A DNA stretch of 64,000 nt, taken from assembly GCF_001717465.1 (NCBI RefSeq), contig NZ_CP017074.1, positions 1,516,873-1,580,872 on the forward strand. The letters run 5' to 3'. Source of the stretch: Luteimonas sp. JM171 (lineage in GTDB: Bacteria > Pseudomonadota > Gammaproteobacteria > Xanthomonadales > Xanthomonadaceae). Shown here one piece after another: positions 46,466 through 61,038 of the stretch; the first letter of the stretch is position 1; each line of letters starts with the position of its first letter. The notes under the pieces were generated by a model. The model did no database searches. It was not told where the DNA came from and saw only the letters and a program-made list of their open reading frames with translations. A program made the translations under genes and the position numbers.

Positions 46466-48301
46466 TCAGCGGGCCTGATCCTGCCGTGCGAGGACCTCGG
46501 CCACGACCCGATCGGCCAGATCCGCCGCCTGATGCGCGGTCGTGTCCAGTACCAGCTCTGCGGCTTCCGGCGGCTCGTAGGGTGAATCGATGCCGGTGAA
46601 GTTCGGCAGCTGGCCGGCCCGCGCCTTCGCGTAAAGCCCTTTTGCATCGCGGCGCTCGGCCTCGGCCAGGGGCGTGTCGACGAACACCTCGATAAAGTCG
46701 CCTTCGTCAAACAGGCTGCGCGCGGCCGCCCGTTCCGCGCGGAACGGGGAGATGAAGCTCACCAGCACGATCAGGCCGGCATCGGTCATCAACCGGGCGA
46801 CCTCGCCGACGCGGCGCAGGTTCTCCACCCGGTCGGCATCGGTGAAGCCCAGGTCGCGGTTGAGCCCGTGGCGCACGTTGTCGCCATCCAGCGCGAAAGT
46901 GTGCAGCCCCTTGTGGACAAGCTTCTGCTCAACCAGGTTGGCGATCGTCGACTTGCCGGCGCCGGACAGGCCCGTGAACCAGACGCACAGCGGTCGCTGG
47001 CCCTTCTGCGCCGCCCGTACCTGGCGATCAACGTCGAAGGCCTGCCAGCGCAGGTTGTCCGCGCGGCGCAGGCCATGCCGGATCATTCCCGCCCCCAGGG
47101 TCGCCTGGTTCACCGGGTCGATCAGCAGGAACGCGCCCAGTTCCCGGTCCTCGCGATAGGGCGCAAATGCGACCGGGGCGTCCACTGCCAGGGCCACCTG
47201 GCCGATATCGTTGGCGCGCAACTCCTTGGCCGCCAGCGGCTGCAGGCTCATGGGGTCCAGCTGATGACGCAGCTCGCTCACGTACGCCCCGGCGCTGGTG
47301 GTGGCCAGCTTGAAGCGGTAACGGCGGCCCGGCAGCAGGGGTGCGTCGTCGAACCACAGGAGGTCGGCGACGAACTGGTCGCTGATTTCCGGACGCGGGC
47401 CGGGGCCGACAAGCAGGTCGCCCCGCGCGACATCGATGTCGTCAGCCAGCCGCACGGCGATCGCCGCGCCGGCGGGCGCCGAGTGCGTTTCAACGCCTGC
47501 AACACGCAGGGAGGCGACGGGTGAGCTGCGGCCGGAGGGGATGGCTTCCAGCTCCATGCCGGCTTCCAGCGCGGCGCCATGCAAGGTGCCCGTCAGCCAG
47601 CGCCCGCCGCTGCCGTCGCGCTGCACGCCCTGCACGGGCAGGCGCGCGCCGGTTCCGGGTTCAGGCCGGGCTGGCAGGAATTCCAGCAGACCAAGGAGCG
47701 GCTGCCCGGCATACCAGGTCCAGCGCCGGCTGGGGTGGACGACGTTGTCCCCGTCCACGGCCGAAACCGGCACTGCCTGCACCCTGCCCAGGCCCAGCCG
47801 CTGCGCATGGGCGAGGAACCGGCTGGAGATCTCGCCGAAGGCCGCCGCGGGATCTCCGAGCTGGTCCAGTTTGTTGACCGCCAGCACCACTTCGGGCACG
47901 CCCAGCACCGCCATGATCGCGGCATGGCGCAGACACTGCGGCTGCAGCCCCCGGGTGGCGTCGACCAGGAGGATGGCCGCGTCCGCGTTGGAAGCGCCGG
48001 TGGCCATGTTGCGGGTGTACTGCACATGGCCGGGGCAGTCAGCGATCAGGAAACGCCGCGCGGACGTTTCCAGGTGCCGCCACGCGACGTCAATGGTGAT
48101 CCCCTGTTCGCGCTCTGCTTCCAGGCCGTCGAGCAGCAGGGCGTAGTCGATCGCGCCGCCGCGCGTCCCGTGCCGGGCGCTGGCGGCGCGCAGCGCCTCG
48201 CGCTCGTCGTCGCTGATGCGGCCGGCGTCATGCAGGAGGCGCCCGATCAGCGTGCTCTTGCCATCGTCCACGCTGCCACAGGCCACGACCACCAGGTCCA
48301 T
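46466..48301 (-). CDS. cysNC: bifunctional sulfate adenylyltransferase subunit 1 / adenylylsulfate kinase (copy 2)
   Basis: This 611-residue protein has the same fusion layout as copy 1. It lacks the roughly 25 extra N-terminal residues and starts directly before [10 protein letters not shown]3 [10 protein letters not shown]4 [11 protein letters not shown]-kinase P-loop [18 protein letters not shown] and [10 protein letters not shown] are all present. Many substitutions separate the two copies, so this is not a recent duplication. It shares one base with the cysD2 stop. Confidence 0.92.
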   Translation of the reverse strand: MDLVVVACGSVDDGKSTLIGRLLHDAGRISDDEREALRAASARHGTRGGAIDYALLLDGLEAEREQGITIDVAWRHLETSARRFLIADCPGHVQYTRNMATGASNADAAILLVDATRGLQPQCLRHAAIMAVLGVPEVVLAVNKLDQLGDPAAAFGEISSRFLAHAQRLGLGRVQAVPVSAVDGDNVVHPSRRWTWYAGQPLLGLLEFLPARPEPGTGARLPVQGVQRDGSGGRWLTGTLHGAALEAGMELEAIPSGRSSPVASLRVAGVETHSAPAGAAIAVRLADDIDVARGDLLVGPGPRPEISDQFVADLLWFDDAPLLPGRRYRFKLATTSAGAYVSELRHQLDPMSLQPLAAKELRANDIGQVALAVDAPVAFAPYREDRELGAFLLIDPVNQATLGAGMIRHGLRRADNLRWQAFDVDRQVRAAQKGQRPLCVWFTGLSGAGKSTIANLVEQKLVHKGLHTFALDGDNVRHGLNRDLGFTDADRVENLRRVGEVARLMTDAGLIVLVSFISPFRAERAAARSLFDEGDFIEVFVDTPLAEAERRDAKGLYAKARAGQLPNFTGIDSPYEPPEAAELVLDTTAHQAADLADRVVAEVLARQDQAR

Positions 48302-49194
48302 CAGAAGTAGCCCTCGCGCTTCTTCCTTTCCATCGACGCGTCTTCCTGGTGATCGATCAGCCGCCCGGCCCGCTCCGAGGCGCGGCTTGACTCCATTTCG
48401 GCGATCAGGGCGTCCAGATCGGCGGCATCGGACTCGATGGCGCCGGTGAGCGGATAGCAGCCCAGGGTGCGGAATCGCACCTTCCGACGCTCCGGCGCCT
48501 CGCCGGGCCGGAGCTGCAGGCGGTCGTCGTCCAGCATGATCCAGGTGCCGTTGCGGCGGATCACCGGGCGCTCGCGCGCGAAGTACAAGGGCACCACGGG
48601 GATCTGCTCGCGCCGGATGTAGCGCCAGACGTCGAGCTCGGTCCAGTTGGAAAGCGGAAACACCCGGAGGCTTTCGCCTTCAGCCACGCGCGCGTTGTGG
48701 AGCGACCACATCTCCGGACGCTGCCTGCGCGGATCCCAGCGCTGCCCGGCGTCGCGCACGGAGATGATCCGCTCCTTGGCGCGCGACCTTTCCTCGTCCC
48801 GCCGGGCGCCACCAATCGCGGCGTCGTAGCCGCCCGCGGCCAGCGCCTGGCGCAGGGCCTGGGTCTTCATGATGTCGGTGTAAACCGTGGGCCCGTGGCT
48901 CTCCGGCCCGACGCCGTCGCGCACGCCGTCCCGGTTCACGTGCACCCGCAGCGCCATCCCCGTTTCAGCCACGCGGCGGTCGCGGAACGCGATCATCTCG
49001 CGGAATTTCCACGTGGTGTCGATGTGCAGCAGGGGAATGGATGGCGGGGCGGGCGCGAAGGCCTTGGCCAGCAGGTGCATCAGCACCGAGCTGTCCTTGC
49101 CCACCGAGTACAGCATCACGGGGTTGCGGCACTCGGCCGCAACCTCGCGAAGGATATGGAGGCTCTGCGCCTCCAGCCGGTCCAGGGTGTCCAT
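48301..49194 (-). CDS. cysD: sulfate adenylyltransferase subunit 2 (copy 2)
   Basis: This 297-residue CysD has the PP-loop YSVGKDSSV and the [16 protein letters not shown] block intact. The ATG at 49194 sits just before the family start [13 protein letters not shown]. It begins 23 bases after the ahcY stop on the same strand, so it may be read with ahcY from the SAH-riboswitch promoter. Confidence 0.91.
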   Translation of the reverse strand: MDTLDRLEAQSLHILREVAAECRNPVMLYSVGKDSSVLMHLLAKAFAPAPPSIPLLHIDTTWKFREMIAFRDRRVAETGMALRVHVNRDGVRDGVGPESHGPTVYTDIMKTQALRQALAAGGYDAAIGGARRDEERSRAKERIISVRDAGQRWDPRRQRPEMWSLHNARVAEGESLRVFPLSNWTELDVWRYIRREQIPVVPLYFARERPVIRRNGTWIMLDDDRLQLRPGEAPERRKVRFRTLGCYPLTGAIESDAADLDALIAEMESSRASERAGRLIDHQEDASMERKKREGYF

Positions 49195-49217
49195 GCCGAC
49201 CTGCAGGCCGGGACGGA

Positions 49218-50681
<1,464 letters not shown>

Positions 50682-50730
50682 GTCTGCTCCGGTTTCTGTC
50701 CCCGCGCCAGCAGGGGCGGGGTGAGTGACC

Positions 50731-50814
50731 GGGCGCCGTTGGAATCCTGTTCCCGCCGAGCCTGGCCGTGCCTTGCACACGGTCGCAGCGCCCCTCGGCG
50801 GACCCTCGATTATA
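50731..50814 (-). promoter_or_regulatory. SAH riboswitch with promoter -10 box, upstream of ahcY
   Basis: On the minus strand a perfect TATAAT at 50814-50809 is followed by an aptamer that matches the SAH-riboswitch consensus. CCGCCGAG (50801-50794) pairs with CTCGGCGG (50760-50753), the conserved loop GGGGCGCTGCGACC follows the first arm, and AACGGCGCCC (50740-50731) closes the pseudoknot by pairing with GGGCGC. A second hairpin CCCCGC...GCGGGG then lies before the ribosome-binding site. High SAH is expected to raise ahcY expression. No good -35 box is seen. Confidence 0.92.
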
Positions 50815-50920
50815 TCCCGGCCCCGCGCGCCCGGGCCGGCGCGGGCATGACCGAAGTCATGCGGCAGAAGGGTGCGGCAGCGGCTAGGCTGGGGGACTGA
50901 CCCGTCTGGACGACTGCCCA

Positions 50921-53425
50921 ATGGCCCGACCCGCGCTGCGCTTCCTCGCCATCCCGCTTGCCTTCGCCGCCCTGATGGGCGCGCCCCAGGCCCTGGCCCA
51001 GGAAGCGCCGGCCGCCGGCGCGCCCGCGGAAAGCACCTATCGCCTGCCGCCGCCGGAGCTGCAGGCCATCGTCGACGCCCCGCAGGCGCCGCAGATGGAC
51101 CTGTCGCCCCGGCGCGACCTGTTGGCCTTCATCGAAACGCCCTCCCTGCCGGGCATTGATGTGGTGGCGCAGCCGGAACTGCGGCTGGCCGGCACCCGCA
51201 TCAACCCGCGCACCTGGTCCTACAGCCGGTTCTCGTTCGGCACGGATCTTTCCATCAAGCCGGTCGACGGCGGGGCCGAGCGCCAGGTGCAGGGCCTGCC
51301 GCAGCCGCTGGCGCTCGCGGCCATGGAGTGGTCCCCGGACCAGCGCCATATCGCCTTCACCCACGTGGACAACCGCGCCGGCGCGGTGGAGCTGTGGCTG
51401 GTGGACGTGCAGGCGCTGAGCGCGCGCCGGCTCACCAGCCAGCCGCTCAATGCGGTCAGCACTTCGGGCTTCAGCTGGATGCCCGACGGCGAGCGTTTGC
51501 TGGTGCTGCTGCGGCCGGCTGGCCACGGGCCGGCGCCGGCGAGCGATGGCGTGCCCACCGGTCCCAACATCCAGGAGACCGGCCCGGGCGGCGAGGTCAC
51601 CCAGCTGCGCACCTACCAGGACCTGCTGGCCAACGAGCATGATGCCCGGGTGTTCGAGCATTACCTGCGCAGCCAGCCCGCGCTGGTGTCGCTGGATGGC
51701 AGCGTGACCCCGCTGGGCGCGGCGGACCTGTTCCTCTCCGTCAGCCCCTCGCCCAACGGCGAGCTGTTGCTCAGCCAGCGCATCGAGCGCCCGTTCTCCT
51801 ACCTGGTGCCGTATTGGAGCTTCCCGCGCCGGATCGAGGTGCGTGACAGCGCCAGTGGCGACGTGGTGCACGAGGTCGCTGCCCTGCCGCTGGTGGAAGG
51901 GCTGCCCGTGGGCCGCGATGCGGTCGCCACCGGCGTGCGCCGCATCGACTGGCGCGCCGACGCGCCCGCCACCCTGGTCTGGGCCGAGGCCCAGGATGGC
52001 GGCGATCCCGCAGTGGAGGCCGAGGTCCGCGACAGCCTGTTCGCCCACGCGGCGCCGTTCGAAGGCGAGCCGGTGAAGCTGATGGACCTGGGCTACCGGT
52101 TCCGCAATGCCACCTGGGGCAACGGCGAGCTGGCGCTGGTGGACGAGTTCTGGTGGCACGACCGCCAGACCCGACAGTGGCGGATTTTCCCCGATGAGCC
52201 GGGGCGCGCGCCGGAACTGCTGTTCGACCGTTCCTCCGAGGACCGCTACAACGACCCCGGCCGCCCGCTGCTGGTCACCGACGCGGCCGGCAACGCCCGC
52301 CTGATGACCACGCCGGACGGCAACGGCCTGTACCTGTCGGGGCAGGGCGCCTCGCCCGAGGGCGACCGGCCGTTCGTGGACCGCTTCGACCTGGCCACCC
52401 GCGAATCCACGCGCCTGTTCCACTCCCGGCCGCCGTACCTGGAACGCCCGGCCACCCTGCTCGATGACGCGGGCACCCGCCTGCTGCTCACCCGCGAATC
52501 GCCGGTGGAGCCGACCAACGTGTACGTGCTGGACCTGGCCGGTGACGAACGCGAGCCGGCGGCGCTGACCGCGTTCCCGCACCCGACCCCGCAGCTGCGC
52601 GACGTGAGCAAGGAACAGATCCGCTACAAGCGCGCCGATGGCGTGGACCTTACCGCCACCCTGTACCTGCCGGCCGGCTATGACGCCGAGCGCGACGGCC
52701 CGCTGCCGACCCTGATGTGGGCCTATCCGCGCGAGTTCCGCTCCGCCGACGCCGCCAGCCAGGTGACCGGCTCGCCGCACGCCTTCAACCGCATCAGCTA
52801 CTGGGGCCCGCTCGGGTTCCTGGCCCGCGGCTACGCCGTGCTCGACGGGCCGACGATGCCGATCGTGGGTGAGGGCGACGCCGAGCCCAACGACACCTAT
52901 GTGGAGCAGCTCGTCGCCAGCGCCCAGGCGGCGGTGGACGAGGTGGTGCGCCGCGGCGTGGCCGATCCGGACCGCATCGCCATCGGTGGCCACTCCTACG
53001 GCGCGTTCATGACCGCCAACCTGCTGGCCCACAGCGACCTGTTCCGCGCCGGCATCGCCCGCAGCGGCGCCTACAACCGCACCCTCACGCCGTTCGGGTT
53101 CCAGGCCGAGGAGCGCAACTACTGGGATGCCAAGGAGACGTACCTGACGATGTCGCCGTTCCACCACGCCGACCTGGTGGACGAGCCGATCCTGCTGATC
53201 CACGGCGAGGACGACAACAACTCGGGCACCTATCCGATGCAGAGCGAACGCATGTTCGCGGCGATCAAGGGCCTGGGCGGGCAGGCGCGGCTGGTCATGC
53301 TGCCCCGCGAATCCCACGGCTACCGCGCCCGCGAATCGATCCTGCACATGCTCTACGAGACCGATGCCTGGCTCGAGGAACACGTCAAGCAGGCCCCGGC
53401 CACGTGGCCGGGCAACGCTCGCTGA
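50921..53425 (+). CDS. secreted S9-family serine peptidase (glutamyl-endopeptidase-like)
   Basis: This 834-residue protein has a signal peptide ending near GAPQALAQ. A long beta-propeller-like N-terminal domain carries repeats such as [10 protein letters not shown] and [10 protein letters not shown]. The C-terminal alpha/beta-hydrolase domain has the nucleophile Ser692 in GGHSYGAF, an Asp in IHGEDDNN and a His in RESHGY. It resembles the prolyl-oligopeptidase subgroup that includes glutamyl endopeptidases. It is periplasmic or secreted. Confidence 0.85.
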   Translation: MARPALRFLAIPLAFAALMGAPQALAQEAPAAGAPAESTYRLPPPELQAIVDAPQAPQMDLSPRRDLLAFIETPSLPGIDVVAQPELRLAGTRINPRTWSYSRFSFGTDLSIKPVDGGAERQVQGLPQPLALAAMEWSPDQRHIAFTHVDNRAGAVELWLVDVQALSARRLTSQPLNAVSTSGFSWMPDGERLLVLLRPAGHGPAPASDGVPTGPNIQETGPGGEVTQLRTYQDLLANEHDARVFEHYLRSQPALVSLDGSVTPLGAADLFLSVSPSPNGELLLSQRIERPFSYLVPYWSFPRRIEVRDSASGDVVHEVAALPLVEGLPVGRDAVATGVRRIDWRADAPATLVWAEAQDGGDPAVEAEVRDSLFAHAAPFEGEPVKLMDLGYRFRNATWGNGELALVDEFWWHDRQTRQWRIFPDEPGRAPELLFDRSSEDRYNDPGRPLLVTDAAGNARLMTTPDGNGLYLSGQGASPEGDRPFVDRFDLATRESTRLFHSRPPYLERPATLLDDAGTRLLLTRESPVEPTNVYVLDLAGDEREPAALTAFPHPTPQLRDVSKEQIRYKRADGVDLTATLYLPAGYDAERDGPLPTLMWAYPREFRSADAASQVTGSPHAFNRISYWGPLGFLARGYAVLDGPTMPIVGEGDAEPNDTYVEQLVASAQAAVDEVVRRGVADPDRIAIGGHSYGAFMTANLLAHSDLFRAGIARSGAYNRTLTPFGFQAEERNYWDAKETYLTMSPFHHADLVDEPILLIHGEDDNNSGTYPMQSERMFAAIKGLGGQARLVMLPRESHGYRARESILHMLYETDAWLEEHVKQAPATWPGNAR

Positions 53426-53623
53426 GGCTGTTTCCGGGGCGGCTCCAGGCCCCCCGCGTTCATTCTGGGCGCCCGCTCACAAAAGTGAGTGATTGGTGAA
53501 GCGATAACGGAAAATTAACGTAATTTTCCGCACCTGTTAGCGGCGTGTTAACCCCGCCCGCACTTCGCGCCGTTAGCATGACCCGTCGCTTGGGCCAAGG
53601 TGATCATGGCGTGAGCGATGCAG
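53426..53623. other. convergent intergenic region with an AT-rich palindrome
   Basis: A perfect 10-bp inverted repeat CGGAAAATTA / TAATTTTCCG lies at 53508-53530 with a three-base spacer, and a smaller hairpin CTCAC-AAAA-GTGAG at 53477-53490. Several TTAAC/TTAGC-like words surround it to 53576. As it lies between the ends of the S9 peptidase and dciA it may be a two-way terminator, though it could also be a binding site. Confidence 0.45.
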
Positions 53624-54064
53624 TCAGGAGGTGTCCTTGCCGGTGGTGTCACCGGAAAGCGTCGCCACGGCGTCGCGCAGGGCTTCATTTGCGCGCGCCG
53701 ACAAAGGACGTGCGGCCGTCCGGGGCTGGGGAGCCCGGGGTTGCGGCCTGGTCGTCTTGACGACGAATTCAGTGACATCCAGCCCGATGGAACGGGCAGC
53801 GTCGAGGATCTCCGGGCCCGCCAGCCGCAACCTGGCGTGCCATACGGGGGAATCGACGAGGTAGACGAGCCTGTGGCCATTGACGTTGCCCAGCCGCGCA
53901 TGCGCGGCCAGCGTCGGCGGCAGCAGGGAGTGCAACCTGCGGTCCAGCGTGTCGAGCCACATGGCCCGGCGGACGGGATCGCCGGCACCGTCGGCCAGCA
54001 GCGCATCGAGCGCCGGCCGGGCAGTGCGGGCGGGCCCCGCGTTATTGGATCGGGAACGAGACAT
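53624..54064 (-). CDS. DciA/DUF721 family protein
   Basis: This 146-residue protein has the DUF721 core: a helical ALDALLADG start, then LPPTLAAHARLGNVNGHRLVYLVDSPVWHARLR, where the VWHARLR block is diagnostic. DciA proteins help load the replicative helicase DnaB in bacteria without DnaC. The ATG at 54064 is chosen over an upstream frame opening. It is divergent from the M23 peptidase, only eight bases apart, as is common near secA in this family. Confidence 0.82.
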   Translation of the reverse strand: MSRSRSNNAGPARTARPALDALLADGAGDPVRRAMWLDTLDRRLHSLLPPTLAAHARLGNVNGHRLVYLVDSPVWHARLRLAGPEILDAARSIGLDVTEFVVKTTRPQPRAPQPRTAARPLSARANEALRDAVATLSGDTTGKDTS

Positions 54065-54072
54065 CTGAACGC

Positions 54073-54993
54073 ATGACTTTACAGAACATAGGGGTTGAGG
54101 CGCGCAGGCGCCTGCAGGACGCTTTGTCACGGGGCCTGGAGCGCGCCGGCGATGCCATGAAGCGCAGGCCTGCCGGCGCCATCGCCGTCATCGCCCTGGC
54201 CGGCATGCTCGCCGGCGTGGGCCTGGGCTCGGCGGAGGTTTCCCGCCTGCAGGCCCAGGTGGCCAGCCAGGATTCGGCGATCGAGGATACCCGCCGCGCG
54301 GCCCAGCGCGAGGTCAACGCGCTCGCCGCCCGCGTGGCCGAGCTGCAGGCCGAGGCCAACCGCCTCAACGCCTTGGGCGAGCGCCTGACCCAGCTGGGCG
54401 ATCTCGTCGACGGCGAGTTCGATTTCAAGGAACCCATCGCCCTTGGCGGCGTGGGTCCGGTGCAGGACATGCCGGTGGGCGGCCTGGTCGAGGACATGGA
54501 CGCGGTGCAGGGCCAGCTGGCGGCCTCCGGCGGCCAGCTCTCGGTCCTCGAGGCGCTGCTGTTCGACCGCCAGGTCGAGCGCTCGGCGGTGCCCTCGCGC
54601 TCGCCGGTGGCCAGCAGCTACATCACCTCCGGCTACGGCACCCGCGCCGATCCGTTCCGCGGCGGCCGCGCGTTCCACCGCGGCATCGACTTCCGCGCCC
54701 GCCACGGCGATCCGGTGATGGCGGTGGCCGACGGCGTGGTGAGCTACTCGGGCTGGCGCTCGGGCTACGGCAACGTGGTGGAAGTGGACCACGGCAACGG
54801 CTACGTCACCCGCTACGCCCACAACACCCGCAACACGGTGCGCGTCGGCGACCTGGTCCGCTCGGGCCAGGAGGTGGCCAAGGCCGGCTCCACCGGCCGC
54901 TCCACCGGCACCCACGTGCACTTCGAGGTGTGGGAGAACGGACGGGTGCTCAACCCGCGCCAGTTCCTGGCCGACGCCGGCCGCGCCAGCTGA
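54073..54993 (+). CDS. M23-family peptidoglycan endopeptidase, membrane-anchored
   Basis: This 306-residue protein has a short cytoplasmic start, a transmembrane segment near residues 35-53 (GAIAVIALAGMLAGVGLG), a coiled-coil region to about 110, and a C-terminal LytM domain. The zinc and catalytic residues are in FHRGIDF (HxxxD) and THVHFE (HxH). It should cut peptide cross-links in the periplasm. It precedes secA. Confidence 0.88.
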   Translation: MTLQNIGVEARRRLQDALSRGLERAGDAMKRRPAGAIAVIALAGMLAGVGLGSAEVSRLQAQVASQDSAIEDTRRAAQREVNALAARVAELQAEANRLNALGERLTQLGDLVDGEFDFKEPIALGGVGPVQDMPVGGLVEDMDAVQGQLAASGGQLSVLEALLFDRQVERSAVPSRSPVASSYITSGYGTRADPFRGGRAFHRGIDFRARHGDPVMAVADGVVSYSGWRSGYGNVVEVDHGNGYVTRYAHNTRNTVRVGDLVRSGQEVAKAGSTGRSTGTHVHFEVWENGRVLNPRQFLADAGRAS

Positions 54994-55056
54994 CGGCGGG
55001 CCCGGCCCCGGGCGGCAAGGGGGATCCCTTGAAGCGCGCTGCGGTGATCCCCACGC

Positions 55057-55100
55057 TACAATCATGAGTTGCCGTGAAAAGGGCGCCCGGCGCCCTTTTT
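55057..55100 (+). terminator. -10-like box followed by a terminator hairpin in front of secA
   Basis: A TACAAT hexamer (55057-55062) is followed 15 bases later by a 10-bp stem AAAAGGGCGC / GCGCCCTTTT with loop CCG and a T5 run (55077-55100). This is a standard intrinsic terminator for the M23 gene. Its position after the -10 box and 52 bases before the secA ATG would place it inside the secA leader if that promoter is used. Confidence 0.65.
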
Positions 55101-55151
55101 CCTTTTCAGGCCAGGGCGCTGCCCGGCCTCCCAACGGATCCCGGACCACAC

Positions 55152-57905
<2,754 letters not shown>

Positions 57906-57946
57906 CCACCGCGCACATGGCACCGCTCCTTTTGCAGGAGCGCGCC

Positions 57947-58918
57947 ATGCGCGCGAAGCCGCACATGAGTCCCCCACGCCCCGTAGAAGTCGTCGCAGCT
58001 GCCATCACCGACGCCCGCGGCCGCGTGCTGCTGGCGCGGCGCACCGTCGGCCGCGACCTCGCCGGCCTGTGGGAATTTCCCGGCGGCAAGATCGAAGCTG
58101 GCGAGACCGCCGAAGCCGCGCTGGTGCGCGAACTGCGCGAAGAGCTCGGCATCCAGGTCCAGCCCGGCAGCCACATCATCACCGTGCCCCAGGCCTATCC
58201 GGCCAAGCGCCTGCGCCTGGACGTGCGGCGGGTGAGCGCCTGGAAGGGCGTGCCCAAGGGCCACGAGGGCCAGGCCCTGGCCTGGGTGCCGCCGCACAAG
58301 CTCGCCGACTACGCCATGCCGCCGGCGGACGTCCCGGTGGTCGCCGCGCTCACCCGGCCCGACCGCTACCTGGTGACCCCGGCGCCGGAAGATTCGGATG
58401 AGGGCCGCGCCGCATGGCTCTCCGCCATCCGGCGCGCGCTGCAGGCCGGCATCCAGCGCCTGCACCTGCGCCTGCCGCCCGCGTGCGACCGGCGTGAGGC
58501 AATGCTCCGGGAAGGGGTGGCGCTGGCCCACGCCGCGGGTGCCCAGGCTTTCATAGGAGGTGATATCGATCTCGCCCGCGCCCTCGGCGCTGGCGTCCAC
58601 CTTCGCGCCCGCCAGCTGGCCGGCCTGCGCGAACGGCCGCTCCCGCCGGCGCTTCCGGTCGCCGCTTCCTGCCACGATGAGGCCGAGCTCGGGTACGCCC
58701 AGCGCCTGGGCTGCGACTTCGCCGTGCTCGGCCCCGTGCAGCGCACCCCCACGCATCCTGAAGCGGTGGGCCTGGGCTGGTCCCGCTTCGCCGCCATGCG
58801 GGAAACCGTTTCGCTGCCCATCTACGCCATCGGCGGCCTGGCACCGGCTGACATCCCCGTGGCACGCCGCCACGGCGCCCAGGGCATCGCCGCCATCCGG
58901 GCGCTGTGGCCCGCCTGA
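57947..58918 (+). CDS. MutT-type Nudix hydrolase fused to a TenI/ThiE-like domain
   Basis: This protein is about 323 residues. The Nudix box is GGKIEAGETAEAALVRELREELG in the N-terminal third, fitting 8-oxo-dGTP hydrolase MutT. The C-terminal half (from about residue 155) resembles thiamine-phosphate-synthase-like TenI with FIGGDIDLARAL, DFAVLGPVQRTPTHP and YAIGGL. The same fusion is common in gammaproteobacteria. GGAG lies six bases before the ATG at 57947, but that start sits in a GC-rich palindrome GCGCGCCATGCGCGC, so the ATG at 57965 is also plausible. Confidence 0.87.
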   Translation: MRAKPHMSPPRPVEVVAAAITDARGRVLLARRTVGRDLAGLWEFPGGKIEAGETAEAALVRELREELGIQVQPGSHIITVPQAYPAKRLRLDVRRVSAWKGVPKGHEGQALAWVPPHKLADYAMPPADVPVVAALTRPDRYLVTPAPEDSDEGRAAWLSAIRRALQAGIQRLHLRLPPACDRREAMLREGVALAHAAGAQAFIGGDIDLARALGAGVHLRARQLAGLRERPLPPALPVAASCHDEAELGYAQRLGCDFAVLGPVQRTPTHPEAVGLGWSRFAAMRETVSLPIYAIGGLAPADIPVARRHGAQGIAAIRALWPA

Positions 58919-58927
58919 GTCGCCCCG

Positions 58928-59542
58928 CTAGAGCAGTGCCGCCAGTGCCCGGTAGCGCCTGTCCAGCGCGGCGACATGGGCATCAAGGGCTTCGATCGGG
59001 CCGTCATTGACGATCACGTCGTCGGCGATCGCCAGCCGCTCCTCGCGCGTGGCCTGGACCTCGATCATGCGCTCGGCCAAGGCCTGGTCGATCCCGTCGC
59101 GGGCCAGCAGGCGCTTGAGCTGGACCTCGCGTGGAACGTCCACCACCAGGATCCGCTGCAGCCAGGGATAGGCCTCACGCCCGCCGCCTTCGGCCAGCAG
59201 CGGGATCGCCGCCACCGTATACGCGCCGGGCGCCTTCTCGCAGGCTTCGCGCAGCGCCGCGCGCACCCGCGGGTGCACGATCGCCTCCAGCTTCAGCCGC
59301 TGCGCATCGTCGTTGAACACCCGACGCCGCATCGCCGCGCGGTCCAGGGACCCGTCGGCGGCCAGCACGTCCGGCCCGAACGCCTCCACCACTTCCGCCA
59401 GCCCCGGGCTTCCTACCGCCACCGCCTCGCGCGCAGCCACGTCGGCATCCGCCACCGTGACCCCCAGCGCCTCGAACCGCCCCGCTACCGCGCTCTTGCC
59501 GGAAGCCACGCCGCCCGTCAGCCCGATGATGTAGTCGCTCAT
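58928..59542 (-). CDS. coaE: dephospho-CoA kinase
   Basis: This 204-residue kinase makes the last step of CoA synthesis. The P-loop GLTGGVASGKSAV is at residues 7-19, with the DADVAAREAV and IPLLAEGG blocks later. It lies downstream of pilD on the minus strand, as in other gammaproteobacteria. Confidence 0.95.
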   Translation of the reverse strand: MSDYIIGLTGGVASGKSAVAGRFEALGVTVADADVAAREAVAVGSPGLAEVVEAFGPDVLAADGSLDRAAMRRRVFNDDAQRLKLEAIVHPRVRAALREACEKAPGAYTVAAIPLLAEGGGREAYPWLQRILVVDVPREVQLKRLLARDGIDQALAERMIEVQATREERLAIADDVIVNDGPIEALDAHVAALDRRYRALAALL

Positions 59543-59591
59543 GCGGCCTTTGTACCGGCTGCGCGCGGCACTGCAAGCCCGCGCGCGCGGA

Positions 59592-60455
59592 TCACGCCAG
59601 CCCGGCGTAGCTCATGTAGGCGCCGATCAGCTCATCGCCCCACATGAACACGATCCACCCGGCGATCGCCAGGTAGGGCCCGAACGGGATGGGGGTGGCC
59701 CGGTCCCGACCCTTCATCGCCAACCAGATCGAGCCGATGATCGCGCCCGACAGCGCCGAGAGCAGGATGATCGGCAGGATCCCCGCCAGCCCGCACCAGG
59801 CGCCCAGCGCCGCCAGCAGCTTGAAATCCCCGTGACCCATGCCTTCCTTGCCGGTGAGCTGCTTGAACACCCACCACACCGACCACAGGCTCACGTAGCC
59901 CACCATCGCCCCCAGCAGGGCCGGCTTCACCGGCATGTAGAGGTTGTCCGACGCGGCGATCAACCCCAGCCACATCAGGGGCAGGGTGAGCTGGTCGGGC
60001 AGCAGCTGGGTGCGCAGGTCGATGCCCGACAGCGCGATCAGGAACCCGGTGAACACCATCGCCCCGAAGCCCTGCCAGCCGAACCCGAAGTTCCACACGC
60101 AGGCCACGAACAGCGCCGCCGTCAGCAGCTCCACCAGCGGGTACTGCGGCGAGATCGGCGCCTTGCAGCTGCGGCATTTGCCGCGCAGCGCCAGCCAGCT
60201 CAGCACCGGGATGTTCTCGTACCAGCTCAGCTGGTGCCCGCAGTGCGGGCAGTGCGAGCGCTCCACCACGATCCCAGGCGGAGGCGGCTCGTACAGCTCC
60301 GTCTCCTCCAGCACCTCGCGCGCATCGCGCTTCCACTCCCACTCCAGCCGCCGCGGCAGCCGCAGGATCACCACGTTGAGGAAACTGCCCACCAGCAGCC
60401 CCATGCCGGCCACCAGCGGGTAGCCAAGCGCGGGGTTGGTATCCAGGTACGCCAT
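59592..60455 (-). CDS. pilD: type IV prepilin peptidase / N-methyltransferase
   Basis: This 287-residue inner-membrane aspartic peptidase cleaves and methylates prepilins for type IV pili and type II secretion. The zinc tetra-cysteine region is HCPHCGHQ and CRSCKAP (two CxxC). The catalytic aspartates are in GIDLRTQLLPD and GHGDFKLLAALG. About eight hydrophobic segments are seen. Its usual neighbour pilC is over 3 kb away here. Confidence 0.95.
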   Translation of the reverse strand: MAYLDTNPALGYPLVAGMGLLVGSFLNVVILRLPRRLEWEWKRDAREVLEETELYEPPPPGIVVERSHCPHCGHQLSWYENIPVLSWLALRGKCRSCKAPISPQYPLVELLTAALFVACVWNFGFGWQGFGAMVFTGFLIALSGIDLRTQLLPDQLTLPLMWLGLIAASDNLYMPVKPALLGAMVGYVSLWSVWWVFKQLTGKEGMGHGDFKLLAALGAWCGLAGILPIILLSALSGAIIGSIWLAMKGRDRATPIPFGPYLAIAGWIVFMWGDELIGAYMSYAGLA

Positions 60456-60621
60456 CGAAATTCCGCTGTCGAAAGAAAGGAAGCCTGCGCGGCCCCGGGC
60501 GCATCACGTGCATGCACGTTCCCCGATGCGCCCGGCCGGAGGCCGATGGCGCATGGTAGCGGTTCCCAACCCGGCTGACACGGCAGCCCGTCCCGGATCG
60601 GGAGGCGCCGGCATGCGACGG

Positions 60622-61038
60622 TTATCCGGGCCGGCGCTCGTCGGCAGGAACCCTGCCCAGCGCCATGCGGGCGATATAACCCGAACGGGTCTCTCCGGCT
60701 GCCTTGGCCCGTTCGTCCAGGCGGTGCAGCACCCGCCGGGGGAGGGTGATGTTCACGCGTTCAACCTTGTCGTCCAGGGCGGCGGGGTCAACCGTGACGA
60801 GCCCGAATGTCCAGCCGGAGAACTCAGGTTTCCCGGCCAACTGCTGCACGGTCGACGCAGGCGGAATCTCCTGCCCTTGGTCCAGCGCGGACTCGATCCA
60901 GGCATCGATCGCCTGCTCGGCGTTTGCCATTGCCTCGTCGATCGTGTCGCCGGCAGAGAAGCAGCCGGGCAGGTCCGGGACCACCACGCCGTAGGCGGTG
61001 CCTTCGTTCCCCGGTTCAATTGCAATGGGATAGCGCAT
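60622..61038 (-). CDS. hicB: HicB antitoxin with ribbon-helix-helix domain
   Basis: This 138-residue protein has a partly degraded RNase H-like HicB N-terminus (YGVVVPDLPGCFSAGDTIDEAMANAEQAI) and a C-terminal ribbon-helix-helix DNA-binding part (VNITLPRRVLHRLDERAKAAGETRSGYIARMAL). It should neutralise HicA and repress the pair. Its ATG overlaps the hicA stop. Confidence 0.87.
   Translation of the reverse strand: MRYPIAIEPGNEGTAYGVVVPDLPGCFSAGDTIDEAMANAEQAIDAWIESALDQGQEIPPASTVQQLAGKPEFSGWTFGLVTVDPAALDDKVERVNITLPRRVLHRLDERAKAAGETRSGYIARMALGRVPADERRPG

Noticed and set aside
50810..53383. 857-residue open frame antisense to the S9 peptidase
   Set aside because: It is a composition shadow of a clearly conserved secreted peptidase and has no motifs of its own.
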